Source: Prionace glauca (lineage: Eukaryota > Chordata > Chondrichthyes > Carcharhiniformes > Carcharhinidae). From it: 64,000 nt of DNA. The DNA is taken from positions 51,106,119 to 51,170,118 of the forward strand of contig CM075760.1 in the NCBI GenBank assembly GCA_037974335.1. Reading direction: 5' to 3'. A program made the translations under genes and the position numbers. Numbering within the stretch: the stretch's first letter is position 1; each line of letters opens with the position of its first letter. Shown piece after piece: positions 55,810-64,000 of this stretch. The notes below the pieces were generated by a model that was given only the letters and a program-made list of their open reading frames with translations, was not told the origin of the DNA and searched no databases.

Positions 55810-56435
55810 GTGATCCAACCTGTTTATAATATTAATTTATCCACGAATCACCTGCTTTTTATTTTATTTCGGGTTTTTTATTCACCAAATGCAAGTTTAT
55901 CCTTCAAATTTTCATGTTTATATCACACACAAGTGATTGCTTCAGCCAATGAAAGCAGCGAATCCTCTTAGCTGGAACATGAAATAGACAGTGAGCTGCT
56001 TATGTGACACTTGCAGTTTCCAACCCCCAACAAACTCATCACTGCGGCCTCTGTGAAACTTACAGGGTAAGACACTGCACGCATTCATCACGGAGAGCAA
56101 CTGACACAAGTCATTCCGAAACACTGTCATGTCAATTCTCTTTCTGTTTCTGTCCCTTCCTCTCATTCAGCTCCCTCTGGCTGTCCAGCTCCCAGGGTCA
56201 GTTGCCTACTTGATATAGACACAGACAGTTGGTGAACCCGAGCTTTGCCTGGAAAGCAGGGAAAGCGAATATATGACACACGGCATTGAGAGGAGATGGA
56301 GCTTTAAAAAGACAGTACAAAGAGACACAGATATCCCATCTTCCTGATCCAGTTACTGATGTCGGGAATGTACACAGTGCGAATTATCCACTGTCACACT
56401 CTCCTTCCAGCCTTGAGCACGGAGTTAAGTCTTGA
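55810..56435. other. Gap without recognised gene
   Basis: No coding pattern or named repeat seen. Confidence 0.35.
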
Positions 56436-56439
56436 AATG

Positions 56440-57060
56440 TTTGAAGCCTTGTTACAGTAATTCATGGTTTTGTGGAGACCACATTTGGAATAGTGTGGGC
56501 AGTTTGGATCCTCGCGTTTTAGACAGAATAAAAGCAAAATCTGAGGATGATCATCATTTCTTGCCATTCAGCTATCTAAATTTTACTATTTCATAACTTT
56601 TCTTGTTTTGCCATTAACTGCTTTCTCTTTCCCCTGTTGCCTTCTCTGTTCATTGTTATCTCTTTATTTGATGTTATTTCCTATTTTTTTTCGCCTCATT
56701 CTCTTCAGAATCCCCAGATTCCCTGTATATCGGGTTCCTTGGTAACTGTGAGCAGTTCTCAGTTTGTGTGTGTGTAACCTTGAGTTTCATTAAGTTTTAG
56801 TCTTCCATTCTGTGTATCCGTGCAAATTTCTGGCATTCAAGCTTTGTTTTTAAGGCCGAATTATTTCATGAGGAAAGGTTAGAGAGACAAAGTTATAGCC
56901 GCTGGAATTCAGAGTAAGAGTAGGCTACTTGATTGATATGTATAAAATACAAAGGGGTCTTGACAAGGCGGATGTGAAGAGGATAGTTCCTCTTCTGGGT
57001 GAATCTGTAACTAGGTATCACTGTTTCAAAGTAGGGATTCGCCCATTTAAAATACCACTG
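56440..57060 (+). mobile_element. Old LINE ORF2 C-terminal fragment
   Basis: GGAGACCACATTTGGAATAG then TGGGCAGTTTGGATCC reads like the RPHLEY--QFWS block. About 350 bp on, LIDMYKIQRGLDKADVKRI is the following -DLI-MYK---G-DR-D motif. Heavily decayed. Confidence 0.6.
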
Positions 57061-58090
57061 CACCACAGCCTCCTCTAATGTATGTCTGTATTTATAAATA
57101 CTCATCTGTAGCAATGTCCTTCCTTGATGTATCTCTGCATCATTCACTGCTCTCAGACCGCATTCATCTTTGTCTCTCAGTTGGATTGTTTCTGTAACAT
57201 TCCGCTCAATCTCACCCCTGCCTATGTCAATGACTTTTATAGCTCTCTCAAAGTGTATCGGCGCATTGGGTGATATAGGAAGTGTACAGCTTAGGGGGTA
57301 AGGATATACTTGCCTGCATAGCACAGTTGAGCAAACGTTTAGACATGGAGAGTTAGCGAGCACTGAGCCGATGCTCTACAGAGGTCTCATTCAGCCACCT
57401 AGTCTTTGAAATTTCGTAGATATTAAGTAGAGGGACCAGACAATGACACGGCTGATCCACTGAAGGATTCCTAAAACAGTTCCATGGCTAAACATCTCAG
57501 ATATTGCAGCATTGAATATAGGGAGCCATTGAGCTGATGCACAGCCTGGGCCACGCTCACCTGCATAGGAACATTGCTCAGGTGTTAAACAGGAAGTATG
57601 TACAGGGAGAGGAAAACATACCTTTCAAGTTATCACCAGTTTACACTTGTATATTGCTCAGACCTACCTTAGAGTCACATTCTTTGACCTGCTGCACTAT
57701 TTTGATCGCTGCTTATTTCTCGGTTCTCAGATTGAACTGTTTTTCGAAATACATTTCTCCCCACCTGTTCTATCTTGTGTTCACTTCCTCAACCTCATCT
57801 TCATCACTCTCTTTGTCAGCCGGAGATATCCCCTACCGCCCCGCCCCCTTTTCTATCGTCCCATTCCCGGGTTAAATTTCACAGCTCCGGAATCGATGAG
57901 CTGCTGTCAGGCAGCTTTGAAACATTTTTAAATCTGAAGAACCTTCATTTGGTGAAACTGATCTTCCCAGATAAGCCTGAATTGAAGAAAATAACAATTG
58001 GAAACGTAACACAAACTCTTTATCTGGTAGCTGCTCTCTCTCTCTTTCTCTCTCTCTCTTTCGCCGATTAACCTTTCAGTCTGATGGGAT
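57061..58090. other. Gap without recognised gene
   Basis: No gene recognised. A pyrimidine-rich (CT)n tract lies at 58037-58062. Confidence 0.4.
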
Positions 58091-58276
58091 TCTGCTGTGT
58101 GTTGTCTCAGCCGATCCTGGATTGAATTGGGTGACAGTTTGATTCGAGGTTAATGTGGTTTCCTCGGGGTGTGTGTCTCAGCGGCTGACAGCGCCGCTGC
58201 TCAATCTGACTGTTACTTTCTGCGATTCTCCACACAAACCTGAACAGATTGGAGCACCCAATGATAGGTGTGAAGC

Positions 58277-58315
58277 AGTTTTTGTACTGGGGAGAGACTG
58301 ATTTCTATCACTGTG
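58277..58315 (-). other. 23-type RSS of V11
   Basis: Minus strand: heptamer CACAGTG (58315-58309), 23-bp spacer, nonamer ACAAAAACT (58285-58277). Confidence 0.88.
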
Positions 58316-58884
58316 AGACTGAAAGCGCAGTAATAGCGGCCAGCGTCAGTCAGCTGCAGGCTCGAGATGGTTAAAATAGTTAATTTAGCCGAGGTCTGGA
58401 GTTCAGCAGAGAAACGGGTTCCAAAACCTTTCCCTCTGTCTTCTTCTGTATTCCAGGATGTTTTCCACATAATGAACTGGAAATCCTTCTGTGGCTGCTG
58501 CCTGTACCAATATAAGATGTAGCCGCTTGCTGTAGTGCTGTAGGTACATCGGATAGTCACCGTTTCACCTTCTCTCCCCTCTAAAGACTGCGGCTGAGAA
58601 ACAAAATCTCCATCACTCGGATCTGTAACGTGTTCAAAAAGAAGAAAAAAAATCTAACTGTTAGATGTGCTGCTGAAATAATATTAACACTTTATATTCA
58701 CCGCGACATAACTGGAGTTATGAAATAAAAACAAATGATGGTGGAAATACACAGCAGGGTCAAGAACCACCACTGGGGAGAAGCAGAGCTAAAGGTTCAG
58801 ATCGCGATAACATTTAACCAGATTGGAGTCATCCTTACTGATAAGAAACAGCCCGAACACAATGCAGACAGTGAGGAACTCCAT
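58316..58884 (-). CDS. TCR alpha/delta-type V gene segment (V11)
   Basis: The leader exon is 58839-58884, identical in sequence to the V10 leader, with donor GTAAGG. The V exon is 58316-58622 after GTTACAG. It reads PSDGDFVSQPQSLEGREGE, C1 in TIRCTYS, ILYWYRQQPQKDFQFI, CDR2 region WKTSWNTEEDRGKGFG, FSAELQTSAKLTILTISSLQ and DAGRYYCAFSL. RSS intact. About a quarter of V-domain residues differ from V10, and CDR2 has one extra codon, although the flanks are almost the same. It has the same AGTGACGTTA promoter element at 58955-58964. Functional by sequence. Confidence 0.9.
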
Positions 58885-59325
58885 GGCGGCTGCAGAGCCC
58901 GAGGCTGTGACTAACCTTTAAAACTCCAAGCACTGCCGGAACAGAATCTGATTTTAACGTCACTTTCTGATCTCAAAGTTCCCGTCCAATCAACAATTTA
59001 CAATCTACCCGTCACAGATTGAGATAAGGTTTCAATGAGTTTCAGTGATCAGCTGAAGCTCTTTGACCTTCACTATTACATATCTGAGACTCAGTGACTG
59101 AGTGGGTACAGTGTATGGTGAGAGGGAAGAATCAGCTTCACTGACAAGGCCATAAGAGATAGCAGCAGAATTAAGCCATTCGGCCCATTCGTGTCCATTC
59201 CACCATTCAATCATGGCAGATATGTTTAAAATCCCCGCAGAATCAGAGAATCCCTACAGTTCACAAGGAGGCCATTCGGCCCATCGAGCCTGAACTGGCC
59301 CAATCCTGAACCGGACACTCCAAGG

Positions 59326-60982
59326 TCTTAATGACATTACTGTTACTAGAGAGGTGGTGCTCGACAGACTGGAGGGGCTGATTGTGGACATGTCCCCAGG
59401 ACCGGATGGAATGCATCCGAGGGTTCTGAAAGAAATGGCGGAGGTGATAGTGGATGCCTTGGTGGTTATTTTCCAGACGTCGCTGGATTCCGGGGAAGTG
59501 CCGGAAGATTGGAAAACGGCTAATGTTACGCCGTTGTTTAAGAAGGGTGCCAGGCAAAAGGCGGGGAATTATAGGCCGGTCAGTTTAACGTCTGTGGTAG
59601 GTAAAATGTTAGAATCCGTCATTAAGGAGGAAATAGCGAGGCATCTTGAGGGGAATTGCTTGATAGGGCGGACGCAACACGGTGTCATTAAAGGGAAGTC
59701 GTGTCTGACAAATTTACTGGAGTTCTATGAGGATGTGTCTAGGGCAGTGGATAGAGGAGAGCCAGTGGATGTGGTCTTTCTGGATTTTCAGAAGGCGTTT
59801 GACAAGGTACCTCACAAGAGGTTATTGCAGAAGGTCAGGGGACATGGAATTGGGGGTAGGGTGTTAGCGTGGATAGAGGATTGGTTGTCAAATAGGAGGC
59901 AGAGAGTGGAGGTCAATGGGTGCTATTCGGATTGGCGGTTGGTGACTAGTGGGGTGCCCCACGGGTCGGTGCTGGGGCCTCAGCTATTTACCATTTATAT
60001 AGATGATCTAGAGGAGGGAACCTAGTGCAGGGTGTCGAAATTTGCTGATGACACCAAGATTGGGGGAAAGGCAAATTGTGCGGAGGGTGTGGAGAGTCTG
60101 CAGAAGGATCTAGATAGGCTGGGCGAATGGGCCAGGAAATGGCAAATGGAATTTAATGTTGGCAAGTGTGAGGTGGTCCACTTTGGTAGGAATAATGGTA
60201 GGAAGGACTATTACTTACGTGGCGAAAAACTGCAGCAGGCGACGGTGCAGAGGGACCTCGTGGTCCTGGTGCATGAGTCGCAAAAACCCAGCTTGCAGGT
60301 GCAGCAGGTGGTCAGGAAGGCGAATGGGATGCTGGCCTTCATAGCGAGGGGGATTGAATATAAAAGTAGGGAGGTCTTGCTGCAGCTGTATAGGGCATTG
60401 GTGAGGCCGCAGCTGGAGTACTGTGTGCAGTTTTGGGCACCGCACCTGCGCAAGGATATTTTGGCCCTGGAGGGAGTGCAGAGGAGGTTTACTAGGCTGA
60501 TACCAGAGTTGTGGGGATTGAGCTATGAGGAGAGGTTGAATAAACTAGGCTTGTACTCGTTAGAGTTTAGAAGAATGAGGGGAGATCTCATTGAGACGTA
60601 TAAGATGATGAATGGGATGGATAGGATAGAAGTGGAGAGACTCTTCCCGCTCAAAAAGGATAGTAGGACTAGGGGTCACAGCCTCAAGATAAAGGGGAGG
60701 CGGTTTAGAACGGAGTTGAGGAGGAACTTCTTCACTCAAAGGGTGGTGAATCTCTGGAATTCTCTGTCCGTTGAAGTGGTGGAGGCTGCCTCGCTAAATA
60801 TTTTTAAGAAGCGGGTTGATGGGTTTTTGATAAGAGAAGGGATTAAGGGTTATGGGGAGAGGGCGGGAAGGTGGAACTGAGCCACGACAGATCAGCCATG
60901 ATCTTATTGAATGGCGGGGCAGGCTCGAAGGGCTAGATGGCCTACTCCTGCTCCTATTTCTTATGTTCTTATGTTCTTATGT
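59326..60982 (+). mobile_element. 5'-truncated CR1-like LINE (RT to 3' end), young
   Basis: RT from [20 protein letters not shown] through [53 protein letters not shown] and KFADDTK, then LVRPQLEYCVQFWAP, MRGDLIETYKMMNGMDRIEV and VVNLWNSLSVEVVEAASLNI. The only break is a TAG near 60023 where the relative at 15598-16262 has GAG. The Q of the GVPQG motif is H here. It ends in a 3' UTR and TTCTTATG units. It inserted into copy 2 of the segmental duplication after the duplication, so it is young relative to most copies. It lacks the endonuclease and ORF1. Confidence 0.92.
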
Positions 60983-60983
60983 T

Positions 60984-61229
60984 GATTGGGTTGATTAGCC
61001 ACGGTAAGTTGCTCCGTAATGTCAGGGGGATTAGAAGGTAAAAGTATGGGGTTACGGGGATAGCACGGGACCTGGGTGGGATTATTGTCGGTGCAGGCTC
61101 GATGGGCCAAATGGCCTCTTCCTGCACTGTAGGGATTGTATTCTAGGATTCAATCCCACCCAAGCCTATTCCTGTAACGCCACATATTTACCAGGCCATC
61201 CCCCTGACTCTAGGGTCAATTTGCCATGG
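60984..61229. mobile_element. Nested SINE remnants, copy 2
   Basis: A plus-strand SINE 3' half (60984-61150, GTTGATTAGCCACGGTAAGT to GTAGGGATTGTATTCTAGG) followed by part of a minus-strand SINE. Homologous to 40428-40668. Confidence 0.75.
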
Positions 61230-61239
61230 CAGGTGAAAC

Positions 61240-61555
61240 TAGAATTAGGGGGCATAGCTCAAAGTAAAGGGAAGCAGACTTAGGACTGAGTTAAGAAGGA
61301 ACTTCTTTACAGAAAGGTTTATGAATCTGTGGAATTCACTGCCCGGTGAAGCAGTTGAGGGTGCTTCACTGAATGTTTTTTTAAGGCAAAGATAGATAAA
61401 TTTTGGACGGTAAAGATATTAACGTTTGTGGTGAGTGGGCGAGTAAGTGGAGCTGAGTCCACGAAATGATCAGCCATGGTCTTACTAAATGGTGGAGAAG
61501 GCTCGAGGGGCCAAATGGCCTGGTCCTGCTCCTGCTCTTATGTTCGTATGTCCTC
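61240..61555 (+). mobile_element. CR1-like LINE 3' end, diverged subfamily
   Basis: GGGGGCATAGCTCAAAGTAA, AAGGAACTTCTTTACAGAAA and TGGAATTCACTGCCCGGTGA, then GATCAGCCATGGTCTTACTA and a TCTTATGTTCGTATG end. It marks the end of the homology between the two segmental copies. Confidence 0.8.
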
Positions 61556-61559
61556 ATGT

Positions 61560-61920
61560 GTCTTATTTACCCTGAACACTCACAAATCTATCAACTGGCT
61601 TCAAAAACTAAACGATTGAACATCTACCATCGTTATGAAACAGAAAGCATTTAAGCGAATGTTGTTGATTTCACGGATTTTAATCTTTGAGATGGAAGAC
61701 TGATGGGTGTTATTTAATGTTGTGATAACAGCTCCAGAGTATTTCATTTAGAGAATCGTTCGTAAGCCACAGAAACAACTATTTTGCATAGAATGACACA
61801 AGTTTAGCACTGCAGAAATAGATCATTTTGGCTCGCTGCTCTTTATAATATTTCTTTGTTTATATTAACAGTTCACTATCTGCGTCAGATATCTGACTCA
61901 GTGAGAGGAAGTGAGATGTC
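61560..61920. other. Gap downstream of V12
   Basis: No feature recognised. Confidence 0.35.
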
Positions 61921-61926
61921 TTTGCT

Positions 61927-61965
61927 GGTTTTTGTACGGACTAACTGTGCCTCTGTAACAGTGTG
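61927..61965 (-). other. 23-type RSS of V12
   Basis: Minus strand: heptamer CACACTG (61965-61959), 23-bp spacer, nonamer ACAAAAACC (61935-61927). Confidence 0.85.
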
Positions 61966-62403
61966 GGGATCAGCGCACAGTGATACATGGCAGAATCAGA
62001 GAAACGGACCCCGGTGATCGTCAAAGGAACTGCTTTCCTGTCTAGGTTCAAATCAGCAGAGGTCCGATATGGGAAATCTGGAGACTCTTCTCCATCCGCC
62101 GTGCCATGTATCTTCAGTAAATATTTCGGAGCCTCCCCGGGATGTTGGATGTACCATAAAAAATTTGGGAAACTGTATTTTGTTGTGTAATTGCATTTCA
62201 GTGCTACCGTCTGTCCTTCCTGAACCGCTAATTTAGGCGGCCCCTGGGAAACTGAATCTTGCCCACTGGTTCCTGTAACAAAACATAGAATGTTTGAGAT
62301 ATCTACGAGTGAAAATAGCCCATAAAACACACACTGACGATTTGAGCTCAGACTCACCGGGCAGAATGGCCATTATTACCAGTAAAACACATAGGGAACT
62401 CAT
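61966..62403 (-). CDS. TCR alpha/delta-type V gene segment (V12)
   Basis: The leader exon is 62358-62403 (MSSLCVLLVIMAILP, 46 nt) with donor GTGAGT. The V exon is 61966-62272 after TTGTTACAG. The mature start is GTSGQDSVSQGPPKLAVQEG, with C1 in ALKCNYT, FLWYIQHPGEAPKYLLKI, and SDSAMYHCALIP (His in place of the second Tyr before C2). Same family as V1 (GTSGKDEVSQDPPEL and WYIQSPGEAPKHLL) but on the opposite strand. The RSS heptamer varies in its last four bases, but CAC is kept. Probably functional. Confidence 0.87.
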
Positions 62404-63155
62404 GGTTCCTGTTTGAACTGTAAGCAGCGACACTGTTTAAAATGTATTGTTTCTTCTGGTTTATCTCAGAATGAGCTCAGCTCAGAGACGGCTTCAATTG
62501 TTGGGAAATTGGAGGCTTTTCTCAGCACTACGATTGGCTGGTCTCCTTTAGATGAAATTAGCTGCGGACTAATCACTGATCAGAGATGCCTCACAGCGCC
62601 ACGTATCTGGGTTCGATTCCCAGCTCAGGTCACTATCTGTGTGAAGTCTGTCGCTCAGAATGATTAGAGCTCAGCTGGGTGTTTTAATTTTATTTTCTCT
62701 CTTTGATCAGTAGGATCTGTCGCCAAGGCATCTATTCTCTGAAATAAATACAAAGCTCTGGCTACACTCTGAGCTCTTTATAGTGATGTCTTGTAGAAAG
62801 TGGTATGAGATAATTCGCTGCTCAGCCTATTTCTGCTACACGGCGAGTGACATTAGGCCTTTCTTTCTGATTCGATATTCCGCAGGTTTCTGAGACACAA
62901 AACGTTCCGAACAGTCTGGCCTGACAGCAATGAGAGCAGCAAACAGAAAGTATGGCCAGGGACACTACAGACACAAAGCAAGTAAAACCATGGCGTTGTC
63001 AGCAGCTGTCACAGATGGCAGAGCGGAAATAGCGACAGTAAAGCTGCAGCAACGTGTGAACATCCTGGAGCTGCTCAGCGCTCAAGTGAATGAGAAAAGC
63101 ATAACGTTGCTTGTGCGTGAAGGGAGCCGATTCAACTGACACAATTAACCTCCCT
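62404..63155. other. Gap upstream of V12
   Basis: Presumed V12 promoter. A SINE head fragment (B box GGGTTCGATTCCCAGC) lies at about 62581-62655. No gene recognised. Confidence 0.45.
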
Positions 63156-63159
63156 GTGG

Positions 63160-63595
63160 GTAATTGAAAAAGCTGCCACTATTGTCCATCTACAAGGCAC
63201 GGATCAGCAGTATAATGGAATACTCTCCACTTGCCTGGATGAGTACAGCTGAAACAACGTTCAAGAAACTCGACACAAACCATGAAAAAGCAGCCTGCTT
63301 GATTACTTCCTCTCCCATAAAACAATTACTCCCACCACCACTTACGCACAGTGGCAGCCGTGTGCACCATTTACAAGATGCACTGCAGCGACTCACCAAA
63401 GTTCCTTATGCATCACAATCCAAACACAGAAACACTCCCACCCAGGCGGACAAAGCCAAGGCAGCGGGCAAATGGGAACACCACCACTTGGATGTTGCAC
63501 ACCAAATCACTCACCAGCCTGACTTGGAAATATATGACTGTTCCTTCACCGTCCTGGGTTAAAAGCCTGGAACTCCCTCGTCAATGGCGCAGTAG
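63160..63595 (+). mobile_element. Non-LTR RT C-terminal fragment (other lineage)
   Basis: IYKARISSIMEYSPLAWMST then FKKLDTNHEKAACLI and the HHLQDALQRLTKVPYASQSK tail fit the RT C-terminal region of Jockey/I-like non-LTR elements, not the CR1 copies above. A related scrap occurs at 47760-47860. Confidence 0.65.
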
Positions 63596-63599
63596 GTGT

Positions 63600-63842
63600 A
63601 CATAGAACATTGAAACATAGGAAAACTACAGCACAATACAGGCCCTTCAGCCCACAAAGTTTTGCCGAACATATCCCTACCTTAGAGATTACTCGGCTTA
63701 CCTATAACCCTCTATCTTATTAAGTTCCATATACTTATCTAAAAGTCTCTTAAAAGACCCTATCGACTCCTCCTCCATCACCGTTGCCGGCAGCCCATTC
63801 CATGCGCCCACCACTCTCTGAGTGAAAAACATACCCCTGACA
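63600..63842 (-). mobile_element. LINE 3' end
   Basis: ACATAGAACATTGAAACATA, CACAATACAGGCCCTTCAGC, and the minus-strand coding end (MFFTQRVVG-like) up to 63842. Same group as 33320-37340. Confidence 0.78.
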
Positions 63843-64000
63843 TCGATCGGTTTCAATCACTCATGTTGAATTTTATTTATTTTTCTGTATCTTTGTGACA
63901 GTTTCTCAAGAATATTAATCTCATTGTCAAGTGCGTGACTTGTTCACACTGAACGCTTCGTTCTGAACGGTAGATTTCGTCGGGTTGTGACTTTAAATAA

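Larger units (their letters stand above)
58092..61229. repeat. Segmental duplicate, copy 2 (carries V11)
   Basis: Matches 39077-40668 in the same orientation, about 19 kb away, interrupted by the LINE 59326-60982. The junction sequence of copy 1 (CTCCAAGG-ATG-TTGATT) shows the empty site. Confidence 0.9.

Noticed and set aside
1-64000. CRISPR array, bacterial operon or virus-derived element
   Set aside because: No spaced identical repeats of CRISPR type, spliced vertebrate genes throughout, and no gag/pol/env or capsid-like reading was recognised. All RT domains seen belong to non-LTR LINEs.

Overview
The window looks like a piece of a cartilaginous-fish (probably shark) genome. It carries an antigen-receptor variable (V) gene array of the T-cell receptor alpha/delta type, interleaved with a small family of two-exon GPR139-like GPCR genes and dense non-LTR retrotransposon debris. 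The species is not identifiable by eye. The elasmobranch call rests on HE1-like tRNA-derived SINEs, many CR1-like LINE 3' ends with TTCTTATG tails, and multiplied GPR139-like receptors next to TRAV/TRDV-like V segments.

V array: I find 12 V-related units on both strands. Seven have a leader, an open V exon and, in six cases, a good 23-bp-spacer recombination signal (RSS): 107-571 (+), 5933-6890 (-), 10706-11077 (-), 24066-24552 (+), 39261-39864 (-), 58277-58884 (-) and 61927-62403 (-). The seventh open unit, 21517-22303 (+), has a good V exon but no recognisable RSS. Four are relics: 2666-3098 (+), 3568-3856 (+), an orphan leader at 8120-8198 (-), and 11731-12076 (+). No D, J or constant segment was found, so this is the interior of a V cluster. 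The 10706-11077 unit is remarkable: leader and V are fused in one exon, yet it keeps a consensus heptamer and nonamer.

GPCRs: there are three receptor genes, each with a short first exon ending in half of TM1 and a long second exon with the rest. They are exon 1 17140-17209 / exon 2 14433-15340 (-), exon 1 31947-32016 / exon 2 26804-27714 (-), and exon 1 42645-42783 / exon 2 53322-54223 (+). The last has an in-frame 42-bp minisatellite running into its start codon and a 10.5-kb intron filled with LINEs and SINEs.

Repeats: a near full-length CR1/L2-type LINE (about 33320-37330, minus) encodes a zinc-finger/coiled-coil/SGNH-esterase ORF1 and an endonuclease-RT ORF2. Many 5'-truncated copies of several LINE families, tRNA-derived SINEs, a tRNA-Asn(GTT) gene, and tRNA-Gln- and tRNA-Glu-like pseudogenes fill the rest. 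A 1.6-kb segment carrying a V gene (39077-40668) is duplicated at 58092-61229. Each copy holds a retrotransposon the other lacks, and the V exon has diverged much more than its flanks. I saw no retrovirus-like or other virus-derived element.
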